Origin: Kosakonia oryziphila
Lineage (GTDB): Bacteria > Pseudomonadota > Gammaproteobacteria > Enterobacterales > Enterobacteriaceae
Assembly: GCF_900094795.1 (NCBI RefSeq)
Contig: NZ_FMBC01000002.1
Span: 88,737 to 152,736, forward strand
Direction: 5' to 3'
DNA length: 64,000 bases
In this document: positions 47,297 to 59,190 of the stretch, one piece after another
Position numbering within the stretch: the first letter of the stretch is position 1
How the letters are laid out: each line of letters opens with the position of its first letter
The notes under the pieces: generated by a model
Seen by the model: only the letters and a program-made list of their open reading frames with translations
What the model was told of the DNA's origin: nothing
The model's database searches: none
Translations under genes and position numbers: made by a program

Positions 47297-48249
47297 CATT
47301 TCTGTTGCTGATAAAACCCGGCGAGCGTCATACCTTGTGTTCTGGCAGCGAGCCACTCAAACAGTTCTTCAAGATCCCGGTACAGCCCCTCAATAGCGGC
47401 TTCATCCTTAAAGGTTGGGCTACCGCCCGGCATAAATTCCGATGAATGCAGCATAAACTCGACGTAACCATTCCCTTGCGCCAGACATTTTTGCGCAACA
47501 TCAATCATCTGTGCCGTGTTCCCGCCAGAAGGGCGTAACCAGTTCACCGAAGGCGAACGGTATTTGCCACGCAACCGATCGTAGCTCTGCTTAATCGCAT
47601 TGAGCCATGCGGGATGTTTATATTGAATGCTCATCGGAACCTCAAGCAGTGGACTGGTTCCGGGCTTAGAAATATCGTCAGCATCAAGGAAATAGGCGTG
47701 CTGCGGGAAATGCTGGTAATCCGTACCGCCAGAACCTTGCGGCGCGCCTTTCGCATTGCGCCAGTTAACACGAGGTGTAACCGAACAATCTACCTGGTAG
47801 CCCAGTTCGATAAGCAATTTCGCGTAGCGGCTGTCAAACGCCCAACGTCCAGCGCGGTGGCTCAGCATTTTAGTGCTGAATGTATCCTCAAGTAACTGCG
47901 TCATAAAACAGACTTTTTCACGCAATACTGTCGAGGGATACTCAATCAAATAGGGCTGCCAGCGCCAGTCATCGCCCGTTAAATCATGATCAGGGGGGCT
48001 ATTCCATGCATGAAGGTGCATGCCAACCTCCCCTTCTCCCCGGGCAATGACATCTTTTGCGAACTCAACAAACACCGGATCGGTTGCCATTTCATAATTG
48101 GTTAGCCAAACGGGTTTAAACCCGAAACGCTCACACAATGACTGAAAACGTGCCAGATACCGCGCATTCTCCGTTTTGATCTCGCGGCGATTTTGCCAAA
48201 GGTTATCACCCTCTGTATCAATCGTGATGATAAACGCCGGTTTATCCAT
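47296..48249 (-). CDS. Polysaccharide deacetylase, WabN-like
   Basis: Likely removes the acetyl group from core GlcNAc, as WabN does after WabH in Klebsiella. The start MDKPAFIITIDTEGDNLW gives 317 residues; an open frame of 43 further residues upstream is unconserved-looking. Metal-site motifs are IDTEGDNLW (Asp), MHLHAWNS (His-x-His) and SHRAGRWAFD. It lies on the opposite strand to the flanking waaL and waaQ, sharing a divergent promoter region with waaQ. The symbol wabN is plausible but not certain. Confidence 0.75.
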   Translation of the reverse strand: MDKPAFIITIDTEGDNLWQNRREIKTENARYLARFQSLCERFGFKPVWLTNYEMATDPVFVEFAKDVIARGEGEVGMHLHAWNSPPDHDLTGDDWRWQPYLIEYPSTVLREKVCFMTQLLEDTFSTKMLSHRAGRWAFDSRYAKLLIELGYQVDCSVTPRVNWRNAKGAPQGSGGTDYQHFPQHAYFLDADDISKPGTSPLLEVPMSIQYKHPAWLNAIKQSYDRLRGKYRSPSVNWLRPSGGNTAQMIDVAQKCLAQGNGYVEFMLHSSEFMPGGSPTFKDEAAIEGLYRDLEELFEWLAARTQGMTLAGFYQQQK

Positions 48250-48402
48250 ATTTAGCCCAAGTAAAATAAAGGTCATCGCTATGTTACGCACTCTCATCAC
48301 GATGAGTAAACCCTTAGAGATAAAATCCTGACAGCATGGAGAAAGAGTGCAAGACAACACCAGGTCTATTAGAATCACAGGAAGGTTGTTGCCGATAAGA
48401 CG

Positions 48403-49470
48403 ATGATGAATAACATACTGAATACGCCTGATTTACGCATTTTATTGATTAAACTTCGTCATCATGGCGACATGTTGCTGACGACTCCGCTAATAAACTC
48501 GCTGCGCCAGAGCTTGCCGGATGCGCAAATTGATATCCTGCTGTACGAAGAAACACGCGACATGCTGGCAGCGCACCCGGCGATTAATACGATTTATGGT
48601 ATCGATCGCAAATGGAAGCAACTTGGTACGCTCAAACATTTGCAAAAAGAGTGGCAGCTACTGTGCGCACTCAGATCCCGCCAATATCATCTGGTGATAA
48701 ATCTTGCCGATCAATGGCGCAGCGCTATCGTTACTCGCTTTACCAGCGCACCGGTTCGTCTTGGCTTCGGCTTCAATAAACGTAAAAACGCCTTTTGGCG
48801 CTTTTGTCATACCGAACTGGTTTCCGTTGCAAACCACAATGCGTTGCATACCGTTGAGCAGAATTTATCTATCCTTTCTCCCTTATCGCTTCCTGCCGTC
48901 TCAACGGTGACGATGAGTTACACCTCAGATGACTGGAATTTCGCCCGACAAAAGCTGACAGCACAAGGCGTTGGCGATCGCTATATCATCATTCAGCCAA
49001 CATCGCGCTGGTTCTTCAAATGCTGGGATGAAAACAAAATGGCGCAAACTATCACGGCGCTACAGCGGGAAGGCCATACCATTGTGTTGACCGCCGGACC
49101 GGATAAAAAAGAGCTGTCGATGGTGGACCGGATCCTCAGCGCATCGCCGAAGACCGATGTTATCTCGCTGGCAGGCCAGCTCTCGTTGCGCCAGCTTGCG
49201 TCGCTTATCGACCATGCCGACCTGTTTATCGGTGTCGATTCTGTGCCCATGCATATGGCCGCTGCGTTGCAAACGCCCTGCGTTGCGCTTTTCGGCCCGT
49301 CAAAACTCACTTTCTGGTCGCCCTGGCAGGTCAATGGCGAAGTGATCTGGGCGGGTAATTTTGGACCGCTTCCCGACCCTGACGCCGTTGATACCAAAAC
49401 CAGTGAACGTTATCTCGACGCTATCCCCGTTGATGCAGTTGTCGATGCAGCGAAGAGGTGTCTGGTATGA
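48403..49470 (+). CDS. waaQ: Lipopolysaccharide heptosyltransferase III
   Basis: GT9 enzyme adding the branch heptose to HepII. The 355 residues show ILLIKLRHHGDMLLTTPLIN, IIIQPTSRWFFKCWDENKMA and GVDSVPMHMAAALQTP, all characteristic of WaaQ. Two adjacent ATGs open the frame. First gene of the second core operon (waaQ-wabG-wabH-GT2-waaA-waaE-coaD). Confidence 0.93.
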   Translation: MMNNILNTPDLRILLIKLRHHGDMLLTTPLINSLRQSLPDAQIDILLYEETRDMLAAHPAINTIYGIDRKWKQLGTLKHLQKEWQLLCALRSRQYHLVINLADQWRSAIVTRFTSAPVRLGFGFNKRKNAFWRFCHTELVSVANHNALHTVEQNLSILSPLSLPAVSTVTMSYTSDDWNFARQKLTAQGVGDRYIIIQPTSRWFFKCWDENKMAQTITALQREGHTIVLTAGPDKKELSMVDRILSASPKTDVISLAGQLSLRQLASLIDHADLFIGVDSVPMHMAAALQTPCVALFGPSKLTFWSPWQVNGEVIWAGNFGPLPDPDAVDTKTSERYLDAIPVDAVVDAAKRCLV

Positions 49471-50594
49471 AACGTCACCGTCTGGCTATTGTTCGTCAAA
49501 AATATCGTCCTGATGGCGGTGCGGAACGCTTTGTCTCCCGTGCGCTTATGGCGCTTGGTAATCAAGATCTGGAGCTAAACGTCATCACCCGCGAGTGGCA
49601 AGGGGAGCGTCAGGATGACTGGCACATCCATATTTGCAATCCCGCCAAATGGGGACGTATTAGCCGGGAAAGAGGTTTTGCTAACGCTGCGCGTGCGCTC
49701 TGGCAGGAGCAGCAATTTGATATCGTTCAGAGTCACGAGCGTATCGCGGGTTGCGATATTTATCGCGCCGGTGACGGCGTGCATCAACGGTGGCTGCGGC
49801 AGCGTTCACGTATTCTTCCCGAGTGGCGTGCAAAAATGCTGATGCTTGACCGCTATCACCGCTATGTCATGCACGCCGAACGCGAAATGTATCAAGCGCC
49901 AGAGCTGAAAGCGGTTATCTGCAATGCGGAGATGATTAAGCAAGAAATCGTCGAAGACTTTGCCGTTGACGCAAAAAAGATACACGTCATTTATAATTCA
50001 ATAGATTCCAGCCGTTTCATTCCGGCGGAGAGCGCGCAGCGCGTAGCGTTGCGTCAGCAATATGGACTTCCTGTTGCTGCTACTGTTTTTTGTTTTGTGG
50101 GTTCGGGCTTTGAACGAAAAGGCCTCGCTGCGGCGATTGAGGCGATAGCAGGTACTACGGCTTATCTGATAGTCATAGGCCAGGATAAAGCAGAAAAGCG
50201 TTATCAGGCGCTTACCCAGTCACTGGGCTGTAAAGAACAGATCCGGTTTATGGGTATGCAAAAAGAGACGTTGCCCTTTTATCAGCTTTCCGATGGCCTG
50301 TTGTTACCAACGTTGTATGATCCTTTCCCAAACGTCATTCTGGAAGCGATGGCATGTGGTTTACCCGTCATCACTTCAGATAGCTGCGGTGGGGCGGAAT
50401 TTATAGAGCAAGGAAGTAATGGTTTCTTCTGTGATGCCCTTGATATCGGCAGGTTAAGAGAGGCTGTGATGGCCATTCCATCACTGGAAAAAAGTAATGA
50501 CATGGGCATGAAAGCCCGCGATAAGGTTAAGGACTCAACCCCAAGCAAGCTGTCAAACCAGCTAATTTCGCTTTATCAAAATATTCTGGATTAA
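49467..50594 (+). CDS. wabG: LPS core glycosyltransferase WabG/WaaG
   Basis: GT4 enzyme. In Klebsiella WabG adds galacturonic acid to HepII, whereas E. coli WaaG adds glucose. The ATG at 49467 overlaps the waaQ stop and follows GAAGAGG, giving 375 residues starting MKRHRLAIVRQKYRPDGGAE. The donor domain includes FVGSGFERKGLAAAIEA and LLPTLYDPFPNVILEAMACG with its catalytic Glu. I favour WabG because WabH and WaaE are present in the cluster. Confidence 0.85.
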   Translation: MKRHRLAIVRQKYRPDGGAERFVSRALMALGNQDLELNVITREWQGERQDDWHIHICNPAKWGRISRERGFANAARALWQEQQFDIVQSHERIAGCDIYRAGDGVHQRWLRQRSRILPEWRAKMLMLDRYHRYVMHAEREMYQAPELKAVICNAEMIKQEIVEDFAVDAKKIHVIYNSIDSSRFIPAESAQRVALRQQYGLPVAATVFCFVGSGFERKGLAAAIEAIAGTTAYLIVIGQDKAEKRYQALTQSLGCKEQIRFMGMQKETLPFYQLSDGLLLPTLYDPFPNVILEAMACGLPVITSDSCGGAEFIEQGSNGFFCDALDIGRLREAVMAIPSLEKSNDMGMKARDKVKDSTPSKLSNQLISLYQNILD

Positions 50595-50595
50595 T

Positions 50596-51699
50596 ATGCG
50601 TATCCTGATGATTATTGATGGCTTACCCGGTGGAGGTGCAGAAAAAACTGTTCTCACTCTCTCCAGCGGATTAGTGCAAATGGGACACCAGGTCTCTCTT
50701 TTCTCACTGCGTAAAGAGTGCGATTACCCCATTCCTGAAGGTGTGGATTTCCAGGTAATTCAGGACAAATGCGAAAAACCCTGGCGCAAGCTTACAGAGA
50801 TCCCGCGTCGGGCAAAGCTGTTAGATGAAGCGATTATTACCGCAGAACGTAGCGGAAAGTTTGATATTGTTTTTTCCCATCTGCATAAAACCGACCGTAT
50901 TGTCGCCCACAGCCACGCGCTTGATCGCGACAAAGTCTGGTTTTGTATTCACGGCATGTTCTCATTTTCCTATCTTTGCCACCGCCGTGGTTTTTCCCGC
51001 TGGTTTAAGCATATGAAGATGCGGCACATCTACAAAAACCGCAATATAGTGGCCGTCTCGTCAGCCGTGCTGCACGATCTTTCCGACACGCTGGCAATCC
51101 CTCTGCGTCGTAGCGCGGTTATCCATAACCCCTTCGATGTCGAGGCTATACAGGACCTGGCCAGGCAGCCATTTGAAATGCAGGGGCAGGACTACCTGAT
51201 TCACGTTGGACGCTTCCACGAACAGAAAAGGCACGACCGCTTGCTGCGCGCTTATGCGCTTAGCAAAATCGAGGTGCCTTTAGTGATGATGGGTAACGGC
51301 TCAGAGGCAAAAATCGCCCAGTTAAAGGCGCTTGCAGAAAGTCTTGGAATCGCTGACAGGGTTGTGTTTCATCCATTTGTCGCTAATCCCTATTCCTGGA
51401 TCAAAGGCGCACGCCTCTTAGTGCTAAGCTCGGACTGCGAAGGATTTGGTAATGTTCTGGTCGAGGCGATTATCTGCCAGACGCCACCGGTTAGCACTAA
51501 CTGCCCAGGTGGGCCAGCGGAGATTTTGACGGGGCCACTTGCTCGCGGCCTTAGCGGCCTGAGCGACGAGTCACTGGCAAAAACATTATCCGATGTGTAT
51601 GCCAATAATTCCCAGGGAATAGATGGCGAGATTATTTCATCCTACGGTATCAATGCGATTTGCCAGCAGTATCTTGCGCTGGCGGAAAATAATAAGTAA
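50596..51699 (+). CDS. wabH: LPS core N-acetylglucosaminyltransferase WabH
   Basis: GT4 enzyme expected to add GlcNAc to the WabG-linked galacturonic acid; the deacetylase would then give glucosamine. The 367 residues begin MRILMIIDGLPGGGAEKTVL, with HVGRFHEQKRHDRLLRAY and LSSDCEGFGNVLVEAI in the donor domain. One base after wabG. Assignment rests on similarity recalled from Klebsiella plus context. Confidence 0.8.
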   Translation: MRILMIIDGLPGGGAEKTVLTLSSGLVQMGHQVSLFSLRKECDYPIPEGVDFQVIQDKCEKPWRKLTEIPRRAKLLDEAIITAERSGKFDIVFSHLHKTDRIVAHSHALDRDKVWFCIHGMFSFSYLCHRRGFSRWFKHMKMRHIYKNRNIVAVSSAVLHDLSDTLAIPLRRSAVIHNPFDVEAIQDLARQPFEMQGQDYLIHVGRFHEQKRHDRLLRAYALSKIEVPLVMMGNGSEAKIAQLKALAESLGIADRVVFHPFVANPYSWIKGARLLVLSSDCEGFGNVLVEAIICQTPPVSTNCPGGPAEILTGPLARGLSGLSDESLAKTLSDVYANNSQGIDGEIISSYGINAICQQYLALAENNK

Positions 51700-51710
51700 T
51701 CAGGTTCCTT

Positions 51711-52700
51711 ATGCAAATTTCAGCGCCTATGTTAAGCGTGGTGGTTGCCGTCTATAACGGCGAAGCGTTCCTCGACCAGTTTTTCACTTGCCTCGTTGCG
51801 CAAAAAATAGACAGCATGGAAGTAATCATTGTCAATGATGGTTCCACGGATAGATCGATGCAGATCGTGGATCAATGGCGCGATCGACTACCGCAACTGC
51901 TGGTTATTGAACAAGAAAATCAGGGTGTTTCGGTTGCCCGTAATTCCGGGCTGGCCTGTGCAAAGGGAAAATACCTCTCTTTTCCGGATATTGATGACGT
52001 TTTCAAACCCGGTATGTATCAGCGCCTGCTTGATATGGCCAATACGGGAAATCTGGATGTTGCGACCTGTAACGGTAATTATGTCTGGGAAAATGACAAA
52101 AAACCCACCCGTCCGATTTTTCCGCCTGAAAAGTTACAGTCAACGGGTGTTATGACCGGCCCGGCATGGCTTAAACAAGCCCTGGATTCGCGTAAATTCC
52201 TGCATGTCACCTGGCTGAATATATATCGCCACGATTTCATCCGTCAGCATAACTTTCATTTCGAACCGGGTCTTCGCCACCAGGATATTCCCTGGACAAC
52301 GGAAGTCCTGCTCGCTGCCGGGCGCGTGCAATATACCAGTGAACAATTTTACGATTACTACATCCACTCAGCGTCTGTTTCGCACATGCCGGACACTGAC
52401 GACACGCTGATTCGCTCAGCGCGCCACTACATGAAAATCCTGCAAATGCTGGACGCAATTAACCAGCGCTATGCGGATAAAGTTAAAAATATACCGGCAT
52501 GTTACTGGCAGATAGCCAAAGAAGGGCTCGGCATCATCCATACCTTTGATAACATGAAGGATGCAAGCAAGAAGGCGATGATCATTCGCGAGTTTTTCGA
52601 GAAAGGCATCTGGAAACTCATCTGGAAAAGTGCAAAAAGTCCACGTTTGCGCTGGCGCCTTGGCCGCCGCTACTTCCGTCTCAAAAGGTATCTGGCATAA
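51711..52700 (+). CDS. Glycosyltransferase family 2, WaaH-like
   Basis: Predicted GT2 core transferase of 329 residues. GT-A motifs VIIVNDGSTDRSMQIVDQW, SVARNSGLACAKGKYLSFPD and IDDVFKPG. The later segments LQSTGVMTGPAWLKQAL and LRHQDIPWTTEVL closely resemble E. coli WaaH (YibD), which adds glucuronic acid to HepIII. The true donor here is unknown. It sits between wabH and waaA. Confidence 0.78.
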   Translation: MQISAPMLSVVVAVYNGEAFLDQFFTCLVAQKIDSMEVIIVNDGSTDRSMQIVDQWRDRLPQLLVIEQENQGVSVARNSGLACAKGKYLSFPDIDDVFKPGMYQRLLDMANTGNLDVATCNGNYVWENDKKPTRPIFPPEKLQSTGVMTGPAWLKQALDSRKFLHVTWLNIYRHDFIRQHNFHFEPGLRHQDIPWTTEVLLAAGRVQYTSEQFYDYYIHSASVSHMPDTDDTLIRSARHYMKILQMLDAINQRYADKVKNIPACYWQIAKEGLGIIHTFDNMKDASKKAMIIREFFEKGIWKLIWKSAKSPRLRWRLGRRYFRLKRYLA

Positions 52701-52767
52701 GGTATAGCTTTAGCTGTCCTAAATGCTTAGAATTTGCCCGCCGAATCTTAAAAAAACGGATAGTCGC

Positions 52768-54042
52768 TTGGAATTGTTGTATACCACCCTGCTTTACTTA
52801 ATACAGCCTCTGGTGTGGTTGCGATTATTACTTCGCAGCCGCAAAGCCCCTGCTTATCGTAAGCGCTGGGCTGAACGCTATGGATTTTGTCGTAACAAAG
52901 TGAAGCCGGACGGTATTTTGTTGCATTCCGTCTCCGTAGGCGAAACTCTGGCGGCCATCCCGCTGGTGCGCGCGCTGCGTCATCGCTACCCTGCATTACC
53001 GATCACCGTCACCACCATGACGCCAACCGGCTCGGAACGCGTGATGTCCGCGTTTGGTAAAGACGTTCATCACGTTTATTTGCCCTACGATTTGCCGTGC
53101 GCCATGAACCGTTTCCTGAATACCGTACGCCCGAAGCTGGTGATCGTTATGGAAACCGAGCTATGGCCAAATATGATTTCTGCCCTTCATGCCCGGCAAA
53201 TTCCGCTGGTGATTGCTAACGCGCGCCTTTCCGGGCGCTCGGCAAAAGGCTATGCCCGGTTGGGCAAAGCGATGCGTCGTTTACTCAGCAAAATCACCTT
53301 GATTGCCGCACAAAACCAGGAAGATGGCGACCGTTTCCTGCAACTTGGGCTAAAACGCAACCAGTTGAGCGTTACCGGTAGCCTGAAGTTCGATATTTCT
53401 GTTACGCCGGAGCTTGCCGCTCGCGCCGTGACACTACGCCGCCAGTGGGCACCGCGCCGTAAAGTATGGATTGCGACCAGTACGCACGAAGGTGAAGAAG
53501 CCATCATTTTACAGGCGCACCGCAAGCTGCTGGAAACATTCCCCGATTTGCTGCTGATCCTTGTTCCTCGCCATCCTGAGCGTTTCCCGGATGCGCGCAA
53601 CATGACGCAAAAAGCCGGGTTCAGCTACACCCTGCGCAGCTCAGGCGAGATCCCATCCGGCAGCACCCAGGTGGTTATTGGCGATACCATGGGCGAACTG
53701 ATGCTGCTGTACGGTATTGCCGATCTTGCTTTCGTCGGCGGCAGCCTGGTTGAGCGCGGCGGTCATAATCCTCTGGAACCCGCTGCCCATGCCATTCCGG
53801 TGTTGATGGGGCCACATACCTTTAACTTCAAAGATATTTGTGCACGTTTGCAAGAAGCGGAAGGGTTGATCACGGTGACCGATGCGGATTCGTTGGTGAA
53901 AGAAGTTTCCACACTGCTAACGGATGAAGACTACCGCTTGTGGTGCGGTCGTCATGCCGTTGAGGTTCTGCACCAGAACCAGGGCGCGCTGACGCGTCTG
54001 CTGCAACTCCTGCAACCGTATTTGCCTCAGCGGAGCCATTAA
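52768..54042 (+). CDS. waaA: 3-deoxy-D-manno-octulosonic acid transferase
   Basis: Membrane-bound GT30 enzyme adding two Kdo residues to lipid IVA; essential in E. coli. I chose the TTG at 52768, with ACGGA ahead, because it gives [16 protein letters not shown] in the position of the E. coli N-terminus and 424 residues (425 in E. coli). An ATG at 52723 would add 15 unconserved residues without a ribosome site. Motifs [27 protein letters not shown] and [17 protein letters not shown] are intact. Its stop shares a base with the waaE start. Confidence 0.93.
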   Translation: MELLYTTLLYLIQPLVWLRLLLRSRKAPAYRKRWAERYGFCRNKVKPDGILLHSVSVGETLAAIPLVRALRHRYPALPITVTTMTPTGSERVMSAFGKDVHHVYLPYDLPCAMNRFLNTVRPKLVIVMETELWPNMISALHARQIPLVIANARLSGRSAKGYARLGKAMRRLLSKITLIAAQNQEDGDRFLQLGLKRNQLSVTGSLKFDISVTPELAARAVTLRRQWAPRRKVWIATSTHEGEEAIILQAHRKLLETFPDLLLILVPRHPERFPDARNMTQKAGFSYTLRSSGEIPSGSTQVVIGDTMGELMLLYGIADLAFVGGSLVERGGHNPLEPAAHAIPVLMGPHTFNFKDICARLQEAEGLITVTDADSLVKEVSTLLTDEDYRLWCGRHAVEVLHQNQGALTRLLQLLQPYLPQRSH

Positions 54043-54812
54043 TGTCCAGACGTTTGTCGGTGGTGATGATCGCCAAAGATGCGGCGGATCTACTGCCAGA
54101 TTGCCTTGCGTCCGTGGCCTGGGCGGATGAAATCGTGCTGCTGGATTCCGGCAGCCGCGACGACACACCCGGCATTGCCAGCCGCGCCGGTGCTAAAGTC
54201 TTCAGCCATACCGACTGGCAGGGCTATGGCATTCAGCGTCAAATTGCCCAGCGTTATGCCAGTGGCGACTATATCCTGATGATTGATACCGACGAGCGCG
54301 TAACCCCTGAGCTGGCAGAACAACTGCGCCAGGCGCTGGCTGCGCCGCAGCCCGGTGCAGTTTACAGCATTGCTCGTCGCAATTACTTTCTCGGGCGTTT
54401 TATGCGCCATAGCGGCTGGTATCCGGATCGCGTCACGCGCCTGTACGAACGCGAACGTTACCAGTACAACGATAACCGCGTTCATGAGTCACTCGATGCG
54501 CCGCAGGCGCAGACCATCGCCCTGAGCGGTGATTTACTGCACCTGACCTGCCGTGATTTCGCCAGCTTCCAGTGCAAGCAGCTCAATTACGCCACGGCGT
54601 GGGCGCAGGAACGCCATCAGCGCGGTAAAAAAACCTCACTACCGGGGATTTTCGCTCATACTTTGGGCGCATTCACAAAAACATTGCTGCTGCGTGGCGG
54701 CGTGCTCGACGGCAAACAAGGCTGGTTGCTGGCGGTGGTTAATGCACAATATACGTTTAATAAATACACCGAGCTGTGGGCGCTGAACCACGGTTATTCA
54801 GAGAAAGAATAA
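54042..54812 (+). CDS. waaE: LPS core beta-glucosyltransferase WaaE/KdtX
   Basis: GT2 enzyme that in Klebsiella and Serratia adds beta-1,4-glucose to HepI. The 256 residues show [45 protein letters not shown] and [20 protein letters not shown]. Position between waaA and coaD is the conserved one (KdtX). Confidence 0.92.
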   Translation: MSRRLSVVMIAKDAADLLPDCLASVAWADEIVLLDSGSRDDTPGIASRAGAKVFSHTDWQGYGIQRQIAQRYASGDYILMIDTDERVTPELAEQLRQALAAPQPGAVYSIARRNYFLGRFMRHSGWYPDRVTRLYERERYQYNDNRVHESLDAPQAQTIALSGDLLHLTCRDFASFQCKQLNYATAWAQERHQRGKKTSLPGIFAHTLGAFTKTLLLRGGVLDGKQGWLLAVVNAQYTFNKYTELWALNHGYSEKE

Positions 54813-55318
<506 letters not shown>

Positions 55319-55373
55319 CAGGCAATACCGCTGTACCTGAAAACCAGAGCCGCCATCCGGCAAAAAAACGCGC

Positions 55374-56183
55374 TTATTTCTGGCAGCGGCGACAGTAAAA
55401 CGTTGAGCGCTGCGCGTGCTTTGCAGCCATAATCGGCGTACCGCAAACGCGGCAGGGTTCCCCTTCCCGTCCATACACCTGTAACTCCTGCGCAAAATAG
55501 CCTGGTTTCCCGTCGCTTTGCAGAAAATCTTTTAGCGTGGTTCCGCCCTGTTCAATGGAGCGCAACAGCACAGCTTTGATCACCCGCACCAGAATTTCAC
55601 ACTCCTGACGCGACAGCGAAGAGGCCAGGCGATCCGGATGGATCCCGGCGGCGAACAGTGATTCGCTGGCGTAGATGTTTCCTACGCCGACCACCAGCTT
55701 GTTATCCATCAGCCAGGGTTTGATGGCCGTTTTTTTCTTTGCGCACTTTTGCTGCAAATAATCGGCATTAAAGGCTTCGCTTAACGGTTCAGGGCCAAGG
55801 TGTGCCAGCACATTGTGGCCTTCCAGCTCTTTGGTCCACAGCCATGCGCCAAAGCGGCGAGGATCGGTGTAGCGCAGTACTTTACCGTTGCTCATCACCA
55901 GATCAACATGGTCATGCTTTTCAGCAGGAAGCTCATGAGGAAGGATGCGTAAGCTGCCGGACATACCCAAATGGATGATGATCCAGCCATCCGGCAGCTC
56001 CAGCAGCAGGTATTTCGCGCGACGCTGAACGCTCAGCACCGGTTTATCGCTCAGGGCGTGGATCTCATCAGAAACCGGCCAGCGTAATCGCCCGTTGCGT
56101 ACTACCGCATGAAGAATGGTTTCGCCAACCAGGTGTGGTTCTATACCCCGGCGGCTGGTTTCTACTTCGGGTAATTCAGGCAT
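55374..56183 (-). CDS. mutM: Formamidopyrimidine-DNA glycosylase
   Basis: Bifunctional glycosylase/AP lyase removing 8-oxoguanine. The 269 residues equal E. coli MutM (Fpg). The catalytic N-terminus is (M)[17 protein letters not shown] with Pro and Glu at the active site; Lys of GGTTLKDF lies near the helix-two-turn-helix; the C-terminal zinc finger is CRVCGTPI...CRRCQK. Confidence 0.97.
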   Translation of the reverse strand: MPELPEVETSRRGIEPHLVGETILHAVVRNGRLRWPVSDEIHALSDKPVLSVQRRAKYLLLELPDGWIIIHLGMSGSLRILPHELPAEKHDHVDLVMSNGKVLRYTDPRRFGAWLWTKELEGHNVLAHLGPEPLSEAFNADYLQQKCAKKKTAIKPWLMDNKLVVGVGNIYASESLFAAGIHPDRLASSLSRQECEILVRVIKAVLLRSIEQGGTTLKDFLQSDGKPGYFAQELQVYGREGEPCRVCGTPIMAAKHAQRSTFYCRRCQK

Positions 56184-56215
56184 CTCATCTCCGGCTTGCG
56201 GGTTATCAGAAATGC

Positions 56216-56241
56216 AAAAACCCCGACAGTGCGGGGTTTTT
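56216..56241. terminator. Terminator after rpmG (bidirectional form)
   Basis: AAAAACCCCG (56216-56225) pairs with CGGGGTTTTT (56232-56241), with T runs on either strand. It lies 18 bp after the rpmG stop and upstream of mutM, so it mainly terminates the rpmB-rpmG transcript. Confidence 0.85.
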
Positions 56242-56258
56242 GTGCAAGAAAACTAAAA

Positions 56259-56429
<171 letters not shown>

Positions 56430-56446
56430 TTATATCCTCTAAGTAC

Positions 56447-56704
<258 letters not shown>

Positions 56705-56770
56705 TTAGCTCGAGCTTCGTATGGGGTATCGGCGCCTCGTCAGGCTTTACAGCCCGGTCATCGCAGTTCT

Positions 56771-56895
<125 letters not shown>

Positions 56896-57065
56896 ACACG
56901 TCATCTTTCCGGCTGCCTCCGCTCGCTTATCCAGCTCACGTACTTATGTACGCTCACAGGGATTCACTCTCTTGCCGCCCTGATGCAACCTGAAGGATTT
57001 AGTGTCTAAGTGAACTCTCGATTGCCAGGCCCAAATGCCAAACCCGAGATTCTCAAAGGTGGCGT

Positions 57066-57094
57066 AGTATACGCTGAGTCGGCGGTGCGCTCAA
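57066..57094 (-). promoter_or_regulatory. Sigma-70 promoter of rpmB-rpmG
   Basis: On the minus strand, TTGAGC (-35; 57089-57094) and TATACT (-10; 57066-57071) are separated by exactly 17 bases, a near-consensus promoter. It points to rpmB, giving a leader of nearly 400 bases that contains the repeat elements. Confidence 0.75.
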
Positions 57095-57136
57095 GTCCCG
57101 AACAGACAAAGATCCCGGAGGATCGCCTAAAATGGC

Positions 57137-57805
57137 TTAAATCCAGCCGCGTTCTGCAAACGAAACGCACTCTCCGCGACCAACAACCAGGTGATCAAGC
57201 ACACGGATGTCCATGAACTGGCAGCATTTTATCACCCGCTCAGTGATTTGCTTATCCGCCTTGCTTGGCTCAGCGTTACCTGAAGGGTGATTATGCGCGA
57301 GGATCACTGCGGCTGCATTCACTTTTAACGCTTCACGCAGAATTTCCCGCGGATGCACTTCAACATGGTTAATGGTGCCGCTAAACAACCGGCAGTGTTT
57401 CAGTATCCGGTTCTGGTTATCCATCAGGATCACCATAAAGATCTCGCGCTCTTCCCCCGCTAATTGACTTTGCAGGAACTCACGCGTCATATCAGGGCTT
57501 AGCAGCGAGCTGTCTTCCAGCAGGCGCGCATTATAGTAACGGCGTGCCAGTTCGCCGATGCCTCTCAACTGCGCATATTTCGCCACGCCGATTCCGTGTA
57601 CATCCTGAAAATCTTCCAGCTCGGAAGAGAGCAAAGTATAAAGTGAACCAAATTGCTTCAGCAGTTCACGGGCAAGGGTTATGACACACTTTCCTCGCGT
57701 TCCGGTGCGCAGAAAAAGCGCTAATAACTCCACATCTGATAGTGTCTCAATGCCATACTGCATCATCTTTTCGCGCGGCTTCTGGGGTGTCAAAACAATA
57801 TCCAT
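57137..57805 (-). CDS. radC: RadC family protein
   Basis: JAB/MPN-domain protein of uncertain role in DNA metabolism. The start [20 protein letters not shown] gives 222 residues (E. coli length) with GGGAGGGAGT ahead. An N-terminal helix-hairpin-helix region ([20 protein letters not shown]) precedes the MPN+ metalloprotease-like motif: [28 protein letters not shown] with the His-x-His...Asp set. Divergent from coaBC. Confidence 0.93.
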   Translation of the reverse strand: MDIVLTPQKPREKMMQYGIETLSDVELLALFLRTGTRGKCVITLARELLKQFGSLYTLLSSELEDFQDVHGIGVAKYAQLRGIGELARRYYNARLLEDSSLLSPDMTREFLQSQLAGEEREIFMVILMDNQNRILKHCRLFSGTINHVEVHPREILREALKVNAAAVILAHNHPSGNAEPSKADKQITERVIKCCQFMDIRVLDHLVVGRGECVSFAERGWI

Positions 57806-57975
57806 ACTCCCTCCTCCCGATCCCACATGTATGTTGCCATTTCACGTTTCTTCCTTCGACTGCCAATATCAAAGCCTGCGTAGCGCCTCGCAAAGTGCTC
57901 TGCGGGCAAAAGCACGACAACATCAAGATTGTGATAAAATGCCCAGCTTCTGGTGAAATCCAACAGGAAAGAATC

Positions 57976-59190
57976 ATGATCAGTCTGGCGGGTAAAAAAA
58001 TTGTCCTCGGCGTAAGCGGCGGTATTGCGGCTTATAAAGCGCCTGAACTGGTGCGCCGTCTGCGTGATCGCGGCGCGGAAGTTCGCGTGGTAATGACCGA
58101 AGGCGCCAAAGCCTTCATTACCCCGCTGAGTCTGCAAGCCGTTTCCGGGAATCCAGTTTCCGACAGTCTGCTCGATCCCGCTGCCGAAGCAGCAATGGGC
58201 CATATAGAACTCGGTAAATGGGCAGATCTGGTGATTCTGGCGCCCGCCACCGCCGATTTGATTGCCCGCATCGCCGCCGGAATGGCCAACGACCTGGTTT
58301 CCACGATTTGCCTCGCCACCCCTTCGCCTGTCGCGGTAGTGCCAGCAATGAACCAGCAAATGTATCGTGCCGCAGCAACCCAGCATAATTTGCAGGTGCT
58401 GGCCTCACGCGGTCTGCTGCTGTGGGGGCCGGACAGCGGCAGCCAGGCCTGTGGCGATGTTGGCCCTGGCCGCATGCTGGATCCGTTAACGATCGTCGAT
58501 ATGGCAGCCGCGTATTTTTCGCCTGTCAAAGATCTGCAACATCTGAACATCATGATTACCGCCGGCCCGACTCGTGAGCCGTTGGATCCGGTGCGTTATA
58601 TTACTAATCTCAGTTCCGGTAAGATGGGCTTCGCTATTGCCGCCGCCGCCGCCAACCGCGGTGCGAACGTCACGCTGGTTGCAGGCCCGGTCACGCTGCC
58701 GACACCTGCGCTTGTGCAACGCATAGATGTCACCACCGCGCTGGAGATGGAAGCGGTCGTGCAGCATAGCGTGCAGCAACAGCACATTTTTATCGGCTGT
58801 GCCGCCGTCGCTGATTATCGCGCGACCAGCGTGGCGGAAGAGAAAATTAAAAAACAAGGCGATGAAATCACGATAAAAATGGTAAAAAACCCGGATATCG
58901 TCGCTGGCGTTGCCGCACTTTCTGCCCATCGCCCCTTTGTCGTGGGATTTGCCGCCGAAACAAATAATGTGGAAGAATATGCCCGGCAGAAGCGCGCCCG
59001 CAAAAACCTTGATCTGATTTGTGCTAATGATGTTTCGCAATCAGATCAAGGATTTAATAGTGACAACAACGCACTACATCTTTTCTGGCAGGAGGGCGAC
59101 AAACGTCTGCCGCTTGAACGCAAAGAACTTCTGGGACACCAATTACTGGACGAGATCGTTACCCGTTATGATGAAAAAAATCGACGTTAA
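57976..59190 (+). CDS. coaBC: Phosphopantothenoylcysteine synthetase/decarboxylase
   Basis: Bifunctional CoA-pathway enzyme (Dfp). The ATG at 57976 follows AGGAAAG and gives 404 residues (406 in E. coli); the frame is open much further upstream but overlaps radC promoter sequence. The CoaC flavin domain shows [10 protein letters not shown] (catalytic His), PAMNQQMY and [14 protein letters not shown] (catalytic Cys, near residue 159). The CoaB part has [18 protein letters not shown] and [10 protein letters not shown]. It overlaps dut. Confidence 0.95.
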   Translation: MISLAGKKIVLGVSGGIAAYKAPELVRRLRDRGAEVRVVMTEGAKAFITPLSLQAVSGNPVSDSLLDPAAEAAMGHIELGKWADLVILAPATADLIARIAAGMANDLVSTICLATPSPVAVVPAMNQQMYRAAATQHNLQVLASRGLLLWGPDSGSQACGDVGPGRMLDPLTIVDMAAAYFSPVKDLQHLNIMITAGPTREPLDPVRYITNLSSGKMGFAIAAAAANRGANVTLVAGPVTLPTPALVQRIDVTTALEMEAVVQHSVQQQHIFIGCAAVADYRATSVAEEKIKKQGDEITIKMVKNPDIVAGVAALSAHRPFVVGFAAETNNVEEYARQKRARKNLDLICANDVSQSDQGFNSDNNALHLFWQEGDKRLPLERKELLGHQLLDEIVTRYDEKNRR

